DNA from: Shinella sp. SUS2
Lineage (GTDB): Bacteria > Pseudomonadota > Alphaproteobacteria > Rhizobiales > Rhizobiaceae
Direction of reading: 5' to 3'
DNA length: 64,000 nt
Assembly (NCBI RefSeq): GCF_001262505.1
Contig: NZ_KQ410724.1
Location: forward strand, 1 to 64,000
Shown in pieces: positions 42,317 through 51,407 of this stretch. The position numbers and the translations under genes are program-made. The notes under the pieces were generated by a model. It did not search any database, was not told where the DNA came from, and saw only the letters and a list, made by a program, of their open reading frames with translations. How positions within the stretch are numbered: position 1 is the first letter of the stretch; each line of letters opens with the position of its first letter.

Positions 42317-43081
42317 ATGCAATGGAGTGAGGAAGCCATCGTTCTCGGCGTGCGGCGCCACGGCGAAAGCTCTGTCATCGTCGAGGTGATGACGCGCAGC
42401 CGTGGCAGGCACCTCGGCATGGTGCGCGGCGGGCGCTCGCGGACCATGCAGCCGGTGCTCCAGCCCGGCAATTCCGTCGATGTCACCTGGCGGGCGCGGC
42501 TCGACGAGCATCTCGGCGAGTTCCGCATCGAGCCGCTGGAACTGCGCGCCGGGCGGCTGATGGAGACGGCGACCGCTGTCTACGGCGTGCAGGCCATGGC
42601 GGCGCTGCTGCGCTTCCTGCCGGAGCGCGACCCGCATCCCCATCTCTACGAGGCGCTTTCCGTCATCCTCGATCACCTGCACGAGCCGGCCGATGCCGGC
42701 GAACTCTTCGTGCGTTTCGAACTCGCCGTGCTCAACGATCTCGGCTTCGGCCTCGATCTTTTCGAATGTGTCGCAACGGGCAGCCGCGAAAACCTCTGTT
42801 ACGTGTCGCCGAAATCCGGCCGTGCCGTTTCGCGCGAAGCCGGCGCACCCTGGGCGGACAAGATGCTGGCACTGCCGGCCTTTCTTGGCGACGAGCGCCG
42901 GCACGCCGCCGATGCCGCCGCCCTCGCGGACGGCTTCCGGCTGACCGCCTTCTTCCTCAACCGGCATGTCTGCGAACCGCGCGGGCTGGAACTCGCCAGC
43001 GCCCGCGACGGCTTCATCCAGGCGGCCCTGAAGGCGCTCGGCACGCCGAGGCACGATCAACCCCGAGAGGCGCATGCATGA
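42317..43081 (+). CDS. recO: DNA repair protein RecO
   Basis: The 254-residue product acts with RecF and RecR to load RecA at gaps. The N-terminal OB-fold is clear ([36 protein letters not shown]), and the C-terminal helical part contains CVATG and [12 protein letters not shown], where the zinc cysteines of some homologues are only partly kept. Start ATG at 42317 is fixed by the conserved first residues. Its stop overlaps the thioesterase start by ATGA. Confidence 0.94.
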   Translation: MQWSEEAIVLGVRRHGESSVIVEVMTRSRGRHLGMVRGGRSRTMQPVLQPGNSVDVTWRARLDEHLGEFRIEPLELRAGRLMETATAVYGVQAMAALLRFLPERDPHPHLYEALSVILDHLHEPADAGELFVRFELAVLNDLGFGLDLFECVATGSRENLCYVSPKSGRAVSREAGAPWADKMLALPAFLGDERRHAADAAALADGFRLTAFFLNRHVCEPRGLELASARDGFIQAALKALGTPRHDQPREAHA

Positions 43082-43587
43082 CGGTCGAAATCTACCCCGG
43101 GCTGACGGTTTCTGGCGTCGGTACGCTGCCGCTCGACGTGGTGAAGCGCGACGGCGGGCTGAAGGTACTGCAGGCGATGCTGGCCGGCGACCTGCCGGCC
43201 CCGCCGATGGCGAAGACGCTCGCCTTCAGCATGACGGAGGTGGAGGACGGCCGCGTCGTCTTTGCCGGCCTGCCGTCTGTCGACCATCTCAATCCGCTCG
43301 GCACGGTGCACGGCGGCTGGACGGCAACGGTGATGGATTCGGCGCTCGGCTGCGCCGTCTTCTCCGTCATCAAGCCGGGCGAAGCCTATACGACGATCGA
43401 GTTCAAGCTGAATCTCGTGCGCCCCGTCCTGCCCGGCATGGGTGAGGTGTTCTGCGAAGGCAGGATCGTGCATCGCGGCCGTACCATTGCGACATCCGAA
43501 GCATGGCTGCGCGACGGAAACGGCAAGCTGCTCGCCCATGGCACTGAAACCTGCGCCATCTTCCCGATCGAAAACCTGATGCGTTAG
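43078..43587 (+). CDS. PaaI-family hotdog thioesterase
   Basis: The 169-residue product has the hotdog fold of PaaI-type acyl-CoA thioesterases: [23 protein letters not shown], with the HGG motif and catalytic acid on the long helix, then [13 protein letters not shown]. It would hydrolyse acyl- or aryl-CoA esters in the cytoplasm; the substrate is not predictable. The ATG overlaps the recO stop (ATGA), so it is translationally coupled to recO, although no functional link is known. Confidence 0.88.
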   Translation: MTVEIYPGLTVSGVGTLPLDVVKRDGGLKVLQAMLAGDLPAPPMAKTLAFSMTEVEDGRVVFAGLPSVDHLNPLGTVHGGWTATVMDSALGCAVFSVIKPGEAYTTIEFKLNLVRPVLPGMGEVFCEGRIVHRGRTIATSEAWLRDGNGKLLAHGTETCAIFPIENLMR

Positions 43588-43708
43588 TGTCTCCAGCCGA
43601 AGCGGCGCCGGATGCGGCGGCCAGAAGGCATGTGGGGCAATTCCACTGAACCGGGGGCTGCGAAGTTGCTCCAGACAGGCCGCAGCCATCGGCCCTGCTG
43701 CCGATGGC

Positions 43709-44680
43709 TCAATGGCCGTTACAGGTCGAAAGCACTTCCCAGTGCGCGTGCAGCGCTGCGAAATCGCCGCCGGCTTCGATGATCTCGACGATATGGCTGA
43801 ACCGGTCGCGGGCGCCCGTTTTTTCGCCGGCCAGCCGGAGGCGGGCCGTGCCGGCCGCAGGATCCCCGGTCACATCCGCAATTCCGTCGAGGCGGGTGGC
43901 GCGCAGGAGGGCGGCGGCGCGGCGCGTTTCGTTCTGCACGTTGATCGGTGTGGCACAGCCATAAGCGGTGGTCAGCGGGCTCTTTCCGGCAGCGACCGGC
44001 ATCCATGTCAGCGTGCCGTTTTCCATCACCAGCGGCGCCGCGTCGAAGGTGACCGGCATCCAGTCCTCTTCCGCGTCGGCGGAAAAATGCGCGACATGGA
44101 GCGTGCCGTCGTCGAGGAGGTCCGGGCCGTCGGCGCGGCTGCCGGACTGCCAGGTGCGGTTTGTGACGAACTTGTAGAGATGTCCGGATTCGCCGGCATC
44201 GCCGCAATAGACGACCACGCGGCCATCCCGGTTGACGAGGCAGGCGAGGGCGCCATGCCGCAAGCGGCCGAGGGCGGGCCGTTTTTTCGGGGCGGCGTCC
44301 GGATTCCGCGGATCGACCTCGACGACCCAGCCCGCAGGGGTGCCGGATCCCTCATCGAAGCAACGGGCGTCGCCATGAAAATCCGCCTCTGCCATCAGCC
44401 GCGTGCCCCAGGGGGTAAGGCAGCCGGCGGTGGCGATGCGCTGGCTTGAAGCCATGCGGAGCGCGACGGGGGCCAGGGGTTTTACCGGGGCCCCGCCGGC
44501 GGCCGGCGTCAAAGGCTGTCCGTCCGTGCGGGCGGCGGTGCATCGACCGAGAAGATTGCCGAGGCTGCGAACGATGGCATGCGCATAGCCGTCCCGGGGC
44601 TGCCGGCCCGCCTGCGTGGCGGTGGCATTGCGAAGGGTCTGGGTCATGGCGGGCTCCGGTTGCTCCTGGAAATAGGTCAT
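43709..44680 (-). CDS. short PhoX-like (DUF839) protein
   Basis: The 323-residue product resembles the C-terminal half of PhoX-type alkaline phosphatases (DUF839): LMAEADFHGD, GWVVEVDPRNPDAAPKKRPALGRLRHGA, GHLYKFVTNR and a late NVQNE segment. Full PhoX proteins exceed 550 residues, carry a twin-arginine signal and bind Ca and Fe with residues in the missing half. No signal peptide is seen here. The frame is intact, so it is either a specialised short family or a decayed gene. An internal ATG at 44647 is an alternative start. Confidence 0.7.
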   Translation of the reverse strand: MTYFQEQPEPAMTQTLRNATATQAGRQPRDGYAHAIVRSLGNLLGRCTAARTDGQPLTPAAGGAPVKPLAPVALRMASSQRIATAGCLTPWGTRLMAEADFHGDARCFDEGSGTPAGWVVEVDPRNPDAAPKKRPALGRLRHGALACLVNRDGRVVVYCGDAGESGHLYKFVTNRTWQSGSRADGPDLLDDGTLHVAHFSADAEEDWMPVTFDAAPLVMENGTLTWMPVAAGKSPLTTAYGCATPINVQNETRRAAALLRATRLDGIADVTGDPAAGTARLRLAGEKTGARDRFSHIVEIIEAGGDFAALHAHWEVLSTCNGH

Positions 44681-44808
44681 TGTGCCCGCCTTGCATGAAA
44701 ACCATGCGACAACCCGAAGAGAATACCGGCTTCAAACGTAACCCCGTTTAGTCTTTGGAAAAAACCGGGTAGTCTCCGCGCCCGGACAATGCCCGCCTTG
44801 GAGTCGCA

Positions 44809-47670
44809 ATGCTCGAAATCCTCTCCCTGGTCGCGATCGGCCTGGCGCTCTATACCCTCAATGCATCGCGAAACAGCGCGCAGAAACTCGGCGAGGAGGT
44901 GATGCGGCTGAAGCGCGAAGTCGAGGCGCTGAAGGCCGGAGATTTGACGGCGCCAGTGGAGACGGTGGCTGTGGAAGCGACCGAGGCCATCTCCGAAGAG
45001 GCGGCCGAGGAGCCGGTGCCGGCCGATTTCGCAAGCCCCTGGGCTGCGTCGCAGGCGGCGGGGATGGACGAGGCCGAGAAGGGCCGGGCGATCTTTGGCG
45101 GCACGCCCGCCGGTCCCGCCGAAACGGTTGCTGCGAGCGAGGGGCTGGACGAAGCCGTTGCGGCGGCCTCTGCCACTCCCGCGGCCGCGGCAAAGCCGAA
45201 GGAAAGCTTCGAAAGCCGCATCGGCGCGCGCTGGGCCGTCTGGGTGGGCGGCATCGCGCTCGCGCTCGGCGGCATCTTCATGGTCAAGTATTCCATCGAG
45301 GCAGGGCTGCTCAGCCCGGCGGTGCGGCTGTCGCTGGCCGCCGTCTTCGGCCTCGTGCTCATGGCCGTCGGCGAGTTCGTGCGCCGCCGCACGCTGCCGG
45401 TCATCGCGAATGCCTTCCAGAACGCGATGATCCCCGGCGTGCTGACCGCTGCCGGCGCCATAACACTGTTTGCCGTCACCTATGTTTCCTACGAGTTCTA
45501 CGGCTATTTCGGCCCGCTGACGGCCTTCGTGCTGCTCGCCGCCGTGGCCTTCGCGACGATCGGCCTGTCGCTCCTGCACGGGCAGGCGCTGGCCGGCCTC
45601 GGCCTGCTGGCCTCTCTCGTGACGCCTGCGCTGGTCGCGACCGAGGAGCCGAGTGCCTGGGGCCTTTTCGGTTTCCTCTCCGTCGCCTGGCTTGCCACCT
45701 TCGCCGCCGCGCGCATCCGTCGCTGGCTGGTCGTGCCGGCGCTGGCCAGTGCCGGCATGGCGCTCTGGGCGGTGCTCTATCTTTCGGAGGCGAGCACGGT
45801 CGAGGTCGTGCCGATGCTTCTCGCCCTGCTTGTGATGGCGCTTGGCCTGGGGCTGATCTGGCCGGGCCACATTACGGCGGACGACCTGCCGCCCGCAACG
45901 GGCGCCGCCGCCGCCGATCCGCTGGACCGCCTGCTTGCCCCGCCCGCGGTCGCCGTATCGCTGACCGGCGCGCTGGCCTTGACCTTCCCGGCGCTGATCC
46001 TCGCCAATGCCGTCCCGGCGCTCGCCCGGGCGGACTATGGCTTTGCGGCGATCGTGATGGCGCTTGCCCTGCTCGGCGCGCTGCGCGGCTGGGCGATCTA
46101 TCCCGCGCTCTTTTCCGCCATCACGGCCGTGGTCGGCGTCGGGGCGATGGTGATCCGGCCCGGCGGCCTGCTGTTCGACGATTTCTCCTCGCTGGCCCCG
46201 CCGATACTGGACAACGCCTCGGTGCTGCCGCCGCCAGCATCGTTGCCGGTACCGATGATCGCCGTCGTGCCGGTCAATCTGCTGCTGCTCCTTGCCGTGG
46301 CCTATGCGGCGGTCGGTCTTGCGGCGGTGCGCCTGCGCATGACGGGGTCCTCCGCCTTTTCCGCGCTCTGGAGCCTCATCGCTCCGGCCGTGCCCTTCGT
46401 TGTTGTCGCTCTGAACTTCCTCCATTTCGGCAACCTCTCCTTTGACCTCAAGCACGGTCTTCTCGCCGTGGCGCTCGGTCTCGCCTTCTTCGCTGCGGCA
46501 GAGGTCTTTTCGCGCGGACGGGCGGAGGAGGGCCTGTTCATTCCACAATGGACGCTCGTTGCCGGCGGCTTTGCTTTCCTCGTGCTGGCGCTGCACGCCA
46601 TGACGGACGGCCTTGCCACCACGCTCGGCATCGCGATCCTCGGCGCTGCCGCCGTCTTCGCGACGCGCCTTCGCCGCTGGCCGGTCCTGCCCTGGCTGAT
46701 GGCCGGGGCGGCGGCCGTGGTTGCCGGCCGCATCGGCTGGGAGCCGACCATCGTCGGCGCGGCCAACCTTTCGAAGACGCCGGTCTTCAACCAGCTGCTT
46801 GTCGGCTACGGCATTCCGGCTGCTCTCCTCGCGCTCTCGGCCTTCGAACTGCGCCGCTGGCCGGGCGAGAAAATCCGCAACCTGCTGCAGGCGCTGGCCA
46901 GCCTGTTCGTGCTGCTGACGGCGGCGATCCTCGTGCGCCACGGCATGAATGGCGGGGTGCTGGACAGCTCCGTGCCGACGCTCGGCGAGCAGTCGATCTA
47001 CACGCTGCTGGTCATCGGCGCCGCGGGTATCCTGATGTCGCTCGACCTGAAATCGCCGAGCCCGGTCTTCCGCTACGGTTCCATGGTGGTCGGCGGGCTC
47101 TCGGTCCTGTCCATCCTCAGCGCCCATTTCGTTGGCCTCAACCCCTATTTCACCGGCGAACTGCTCGGTAAATGGCCGTTCCTGGATCTGCTTTTCGTCG
47201 GCTATCTCCTGCCTGGCATCGCCTATGGCGGGCTTGCCCTCTATGCGCGCGGCCGGCGGCCGATGCCCTATGTGATCATGCTGGCGCTGACCGGCGTGGC
47301 GCTCGCCTTCGCCTGGGTCACGCTCAGCGTGCGTCGCTACTGGCATGGCGAGGGCATTGCCGACTGGAAGGGGTTCCTCCAGCCGGAGACCTACACCTAT
47401 TCGGTCATCTGGCTGCTGCTCGGCGTTCTGCTGCTGGTGGTCGGCTCGAAGTTCGATTCCAAGAGCATCCGCCTTGCCTCCGCCGGTCTCGTGCTGATCG
47501 CGGTGGTCAAGGTCTTCCTGATCGACATGGCCAATCTCGAAGGCATCCTCAGGGCGCTCTCCTTCATCGGGCTCGGCGCGGTGCTGATCGGTATCGGGCT
47601 GTTCTACCAGAAGATCCTGTCGGGAAAGTCCGGGACCGGCGAAAAGGCGGAATTGAACGCCGAGGCGTGA
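44809..47670 (+). CDS. DUF2339 polytopic membrane protein
   Basis: The 953-residue protein opens with a membrane segment and a coiled coil (LGEEVMRLKREVEALKAG), then an Ala/Glu-rich linker, then about 25 membrane segments from residue 140 to the end (first module ARWAVWVGGIALALGGIFMVKYSIEAGLLSP). This is the DUF2339 family, whose function is not known. The gene is monocistronic with an upstream region of about 130 bases. The very long antisense open frame here is an artefact of its biased codon use. Confidence 0.9.
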   Translation: MLEILSLVAIGLALYTLNASRNSAQKLGEEVMRLKREVEALKAGDLTAPVETVAVEATEAISEEAAEEPVPADFASPWAASQAAGMDEAEKGRAIFGGTPAGPAETVAASEGLDEAVAAASATPAAAAKPKESFESRIGARWAVWVGGIALALGGIFMVKYSIEAGLLSPAVRLSLAAVFGLVLMAVGEFVRRRTLPVIANAFQNAMIPGVLTAAGAITLFAVTYVSYEFYGYFGPLTAFVLLAAVAFATIGLSLLHGQALAGLGLLASLVTPALVATEEPSAWGLFGFLSVAWLATFAAARIRRWLVVPALASAGMALWAVLYLSEASTVEVVPMLLALLVMALGLGLIWPGHITADDLPPATGAAAADPLDRLLAPPAVAVSLTGALALTFPALILANAVPALARADYGFAAIVMALALLGALRGWAIYPALFSAITAVVGVGAMVIRPGGLLFDDFSSLAPPILDNASVLPPPASLPVPMIAVVPVNLLLLLAVAYAAVGLAAVRLRMTGSSAFSALWSLIAPAVPFVVVALNFLHFGNLSFDLKHGLLAVALGLAFFAAAEVFSRGRAEEGLFIPQWTLVAGGFAFLVLALHAMTDGLATTLGIAILGAAAVFATRLRRWPVLPWLMAGAAAVVAGRIGWEPTIVGAANLSKTPVFNQLLVGYGIPAALLALSAFELRRWPGEKIRNLLQALASLFVLLTAAILVRHGMNGGVLDSSVPTLGEQSIYTLLVIGAAGILMSLDLKSPSPVFRYGSMVVGGLSVLSILSAHFVGLNPYFTGELLGKWPFLDLLFVGYLLPGIAYGGLALYARGRRPMPYVIMLALTGVALAFAWVTLSVRRYWHGEGIADWKGFLQPETYTYSVIWLLLGVLLLVVGSKFDSKSIRLASAGLVLIAVVKVFLIDMANLEGILRALSFIGLGAVLIGIGLFYQKILSGKSGTGEKAELNAEA

Positions 47671-47704
47671 CAGGATAGTCAGGGCAACCAATGATGGATT
47701 GCCC

Positions 47705-48358
47705 ATGACCTTCGCCTGTCTCGCCGCCGCCTTCTCGCCCCTCGGGGCCCTTGCCGAACGCCTGCTGCCGCAGGCCTTCTCTGCCGATGACGGCTCGCAC
47801 GATGCCGCGCATCTCATCCGTGTGTGGAAGAGCGCGCGCCGCATCCAGGCGGAGGAGGGCGGTGACATACGGTTGCTGGCCGCCGCCGTGCTGCTGCATG
47901 ATTGCGTGGCGGTGGAAAAGAACTCGCCGCTGCGCGCCGAAGCGTCACGCCTTGCAGCCGAAAAGGCGGCCGACCTGCTTGCCGCCGAAGGCTGGAGCGA
48001 AGCGGACGTGGCCTCCGTCGCCCATGCCATCCTGACGCACAGTTTCTCCGCCAATCTCGCTCCCAAGACACTGGAGGCGAAGATCCTGCAGGACGCCGAC
48101 CGGCTCGACGCGATCGGTATGATCGGTGCTGCGCGCTGCTTCTACATTGCCGGCCGCATGGGCAGCGGCCTCTACGATCCGCTGGACCCGCTCGGCGAAA
48201 ACCGCCCGCTCGACGACAAGGCCTTCGCCATCGACCATTTCGAGGTCAAGCTCTTCAAACTGGCTGACGGGTTCCAGACGGCGGCGGGTGCGCGCATGGC
48301 CGGCGAACGGACGGAGCGCCTGCGGGCGATCCGCGCCATGCTGCTGGATGAAATCTGA
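47705..48358 (+). CDS. HD-domain phosphohydrolase (YedJ-like)
   Basis: The 217-residue product contains an HD metal-dependent phosphohydrolase domain: SHDAAHLIRVWKSA (first His), LLAAAVLLHDCV (HD pair) and KILQDADRLDAIG (final Asp). YedJ-type proteins are uncharacterised phosphohydrolases, probably acting on nucleotides. The ATG at 47705 is chosen over a TTG two codons upstream. It starts 34 bases after the DUF2339 stop and may be read with it. Confidence 0.85.
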   Translation: MTFACLAAAFSPLGALAERLLPQAFSADDGSHDAAHLIRVWKSARRIQAEEGGDIRLLAAAVLLHDCVAVEKNSPLRAEASRLAAEKAADLLAAEGWSEADVASVAHAILTHSFSANLAPKTLEAKILQDADRLDAIGMIGAARCFYIAGRMGSGLYDPLDPLGENRPLDDKAFAIDHFEVKLFKLADGFQTAAGARMAGERTERLRAIRAMLLDEI

Positions 48359-48437
48359 AGAAAAACATGCTTTTGTGCCGCCGCATTGAATCCGATCGGC
48401 AGGCCGTTGAATCAAAGTTTTAGGAAAGGTCGCCCGC

Positions 48438-49283
48438 ATGAAGGTCGAAGGTCTCAACATCCACCCGCTGAAGAGCGGCCGGGCCGTTCCCGTCGAAAGC
48501 GCCGCCGTGCGTCTCGACGGCCTTGCCGGCGATCGGCGTTTCATGGTCGTGGAGCCGGACGGCCGCTTCATCACCCAGCGCGAGCTGCAGGCGCTGGCCC
48601 GCGTCGAGGCGACGGCCGTCGGCGACAGCCTGCATCTCGAAATGGAAGGCCGCCAGCTTTTTGCGAGCTTCGATCCGGAGGACCGCCTCGACGTGACCGT
48701 CTGGGACAGCCCGGTCAACGCTGCCGTCGCCGACGAGGCCGTCAACGAGGTCCTGTCGGACTGGCTCGCCCGTCCGGTCAGGCTCGTGCACATGGACGCG
48801 CGGGCCGAGCGACTGGAGGGCGAGGAGTGGGCCGGCAGCCCGGCGCCTGTCGGTTTTGCCGACGGCTTCCCCGTTCTCGTGACGACCACCGGCTCGCTTT
48901 CCGACCTCAACCGTACCCTCGTCGCCAAGGGCCAGGAGCCTGTCGGCATGGAGCGCTTCCGCACCAACATCCTCGTCTCCTGTGACGATCCCTGGGTGGA
49001 GGACCTGTGGGAAGCGATCGAGATCAACGGCATCACCTTCGATTTCGTCAAACCCTGCGCCCGCTGCATCATGACCACGCAGGACCAGAAGACCGGCGAG
49101 CGCATCGGCGGCAACCCGATCCAGGGCCTTGCTGAAAAGCGCATGTCTGCCGACCGCCGCGTGCCCGGCGTGCTCTTCGGCTGGAACGCCGTGCCCCGCA
49201 GCCAGGGCGAGATCCGCCTCGGCGATACGGTGCGCGTGACGAAGACGCGCACCGAGCGCTGGCCGATGAAGGTGCGGGCTTGA
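48438..49283 (+). CDS. MOSC-domain protein (mARC/YcbX-like)
   Basis: The 281-residue product has an N-terminal MOSC_N beta-barrel (MKVEGLNIHPLKSGRAVPVE, GLAGDRRFMVVEPDG) and a C-terminal MOSC domain with FVKPCARCIMTT, where Cys207 is placed to ligate molybdenum as in mARC and YcbX. Such enzymes reduce N-hydroxylated compounds with an electron-transfer partner. No C-terminal ferredoxin domain, present in YcbX, is fused here, so a separate partner would be needed. GGAAAGG lies upstream of the ATG. Confidence 0.87.
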   Translation: MKVEGLNIHPLKSGRAVPVESAAVRLDGLAGDRRFMVVEPDGRFITQRELQALARVEATAVGDSLHLEMEGRQLFASFDPEDRLDVTVWDSPVNAAVADEAVNEVLSDWLARPVRLVHMDARAERLEGEEWAGSPAPVGFADGFPVLVTTTGSLSDLNRTLVAKGQEPVGMERFRTNILVSCDDPWVEDLWEAIEINGITFDFVKPCARCIMTTQDQKTGERIGGNPIQGLAEKRMSADRRVPGVLFGWNAVPRSQGEIRLGDTVRVTKTRTERWPMKVRA

Positions 49284-49285
49284 AG

Positions 49286-50047
49286 TCAGGCTAACGTGTT
49301 TTCCGCGCGAAACCGCGCCCCCCATTCCCGGCTGGTTTCGTCGGCCAACTTCCTCACGCCGGGCGCAACGCGATCGGCGGCTGCCGGATCCAGCCCCAGG
49401 TGGAGGAGGATGGTCCGTAAGGTGGCGCGCGGATCGTCGGATAGATCGTCATAAGAAAGGCGAAGCGGTGCTATCGCCTCGCGTTCGAACCACGTCTCCC
49501 ACGCGCGGTCATAGGCCGTCATCGTCTCGACGTGGGCTCGGATGGCGTCTCGGTCGTAGACGGGCGCGCGATTCGGCGCGGTCCGCTCCAGTTCCGTGCC
49601 GTCCGGGGCGAGATGCCACAATCCGGTCTGTTCTGCTTTAAGGTAGGAAACCGCCTGCGCGAGCTTGTCGGTGCGCGTCAGGTGAATGAAGAGCGTCGTG
49701 CCGAAGATCCGTTGGATGCGTTCGCAATCGCTGAGATTGCCGGGGTGGAGGATCGCGAGCTTCTCGCAGAGGAAATCGAAGCCGTGCCTCTGCTGGCGAA
49801 GTCCGAAAGTTGCTGTATCCCCGCGTCCCTTGCGGTTCGCAGCCTCGAAGATCGTTTCGAGCAATTCGCGCTCCGCCATTGTTTCCACCAGTATGAGACC
49901 AAGCCTCGTCAGCCAGTCGGGCAAGGTCGGACGGTAGAAGAGTGAGGCCGGGTTTCCGGCGATACCAGTCGCCGCCAGGAGTTTGCACGGCAGGGTGCTT
50001 CCGCTGCGCGGAGAGGTGCAGATGATATACGAGTTGTATCGTGCCAT
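49286..50047 (-). CDS. Stf0-type sulfotransferase
   Basis: The 253-residue product has the 5' phosphosulfate-binding loop ICTSPRSGSTL at residues 9-19 and the later FIHLTRTDKLAQAVS motif that contacts the 3' phosphate of PAPS, both typical of Stf0, the trehalose 2-sulfotransferase family. In rhizobia such enzymes may sulfate sugars or surface polysaccharides; the acceptor is not evident. It is convergent with the MOSC gene (2-base gap) and appears monocistronic. Confidence 0.87.
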   Translation of the reverse strand: MARYNSYIICTSPRSGSTLPCKLLAATGIAGNPASLFYRPTLPDWLTRLGLILVETMAERELLETIFEAANRKGRGDTATFGLRQQRHGFDFLCEKLAILHPGNLSDCERIQRIFGTTLFIHLTRTDKLAQAVSYLKAEQTGLWHLAPDGTELERTAPNRAPVYDRDAIRAHVETMTAYDRAWETWFEREAIAPLRLSYDDLSDDPRATLRTILLHLGLDPAAADRVAPGVRKLADETSREWGARFRAENTLA

Positions 50048-50110
50048 GTCGGCCCGACTATCGTCGGCGTGTGACAGCCTGATGTCGGGCCGGCGTGCTC
50101 ATGCTGCCTT

Positions 50111-51103
50111 TCAAACCCAGCCGCGTCGCTTGAAATAGAGGAACGGCATCAAAGCCGAGATGATCATCAGGCCGACCGCATAGGGATAGCCGAAGCGCCA
50201 TTGGAGCTCCGGCATCAGCTCGAAGTTCATGCCGTATGCCGAGGCGACCAGCGTCGGTGGCAGGAAGACGACCGAGGCGACGGTGAAGATCTTGATGATC
50301 TGGTTCTGCTCTAGATTGATCAGGCCGAGCGTCGCGTCGAGCAGGAAATTGATCTTGCCCGAGAGGAACGCCGCATGGTCGCCGAGCGATGCGGCATCGC
50401 GCTGCACGAGCTTGACGAGCTGGCGGATGTCTTTCGACGGTCGTCGGGCCGGGCTCTCCACCGCCGCGTGATAGGCGACGAGACGCGAGATGCTGACGAG
50501 GCTTTCGCGCACGCCGGAGAGGAAATCGCCCTTGCGGCCGAGCTGCTCGATCAGCGCCTCGAGGTCGCGCGTCTTCTTGGTGGACGAGCCCTTCTTGCTG
50601 CGGAAGACCTCGCGGGAGATGCCGTCGATCTCGTTGCCGAGCCGCTCCAGCACGTCCGCCATGCGGTCGATGACCGCCTCGATGACGCCGAGCATCACGT
50701 CCTCGCCGGTCTCGTAGCTGTGGCCGTTGCCGCGCAGCGCCCGATTGCAGAAGGTCACGAAGGGCTTTGCATCCGCATGGCGCACCGTCACCAGCGTCGG
50801 GCCGGTGAGGATGAAGGTTACCGGCATCTTCATCGGTTCGTCGCCGTCGAGATTGGTGAGCGCCGTCATCGTCATGAATTCCGCGCCGTCTTCCTGGTAG
50901 AGGCGGGCCGACAGCTCGATATCCTCCATTTCCTCCCGCGTCGGGATCGAAATGCGGAGCGCCGCCTCCACGTCCGCCACCTCTTCGGGTGTCGGGCTCA
51001 GGAGATCGTACCAGAGGGCAGGGGCGATCGCCTGCTCGATGGCCGGGTTGGAAATTTCGCGCAGGCAGAAGCGGTCTGCCCTGCGGGCATAGATTTGCAG
51101 CAT
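50111..51103 (-). CDS. corA: CorA-family magnesium transporter
   Basis: The 330-residue product has a large cytoplasmic N-terminal domain and two C-terminal membrane segments joined by the selectivity loop, with the signature YGMNF at 290-294 followed by MPEL. It forms a pentameric Mg2+ (also Co2+/Ni2+) channel in the inner membrane. The basic C-terminus FKRRGWV is normal. Upstream sequence of about 300 bases shows no recognisable magnesium riboswitch. Confidence 0.94.
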   Translation of the reverse strand: MLQIYARRADRFCLREISNPAIEQAIAPALWYDLLSPTPEEVADVEAALRISIPTREEMEDIELSARLYQEDGAEFMTMTALTNLDGDEPMKMPVTFILTGPTLVTVRHADAKPFVTFCNRALRGNGHSYETGEDVMLGVIEAVIDRMADVLERLGNEIDGISREVFRSKKGSSTKKTRDLEALIEQLGRKGDFLSGVRESLVSISRLVAYHAAVESPARRPSKDIRQLVKLVQRDAASLGDHAAFLSGKINFLLDATLGLINLEQNQIIKIFTVASVVFLPPTLVASAYGMNFELMPELQWRFGYPYAVGLMIISALMPFLYFKRRGWV

Positions 51104-51407
51104 GCTTTACTCCTTGGAGGCATTCTCGCCGTCCGGAGCAAAGCCTTTTCGGGGGCTTTTACCGGATCGGTCGCTCGATTGCTCTCGATAGTCGACTGTC
51201 GGGGTCCATGATCTTATCCGGGTTCGGTTGGCGCCGTGTGACGCCTGGAGGGGACATGCGCTCAAAATGCCGTGGCGTCAAGCACATCCGGCGCCATGCC
51301 CGGTGCCGGGATTTCATCAATCCGGCTGATCGTCCGGTCAATTAAATTCGCTTTTGTTAATGCATGGCGCCGCGTAGTGTCCGGCCACACACTCCCGGAG
51401 ACCCACC
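51104..51407. other. divergent region between corA and an MFS gene
   Basis: These 304 bases hold no convincing gene. The part near the MFS gene is AT-rich (AATTAAATTCGCTTTTGTTAA around 51341-51361) and may contain its promoter. Nothing else is recognised. Confidence 0.4.

Noticed and set aside
44677-48066. 1129-codon minus-strand frame
   Set aside because: It is rich in Arg, His, Asp and Gln as expected of an antisense reading of the membrane protein DUF2339, and it crosses three genes.
51104-51407. Magnesium riboswitch upstream of corA
   Set aside because: No M-box or mgtA-like conserved core could be recognised.
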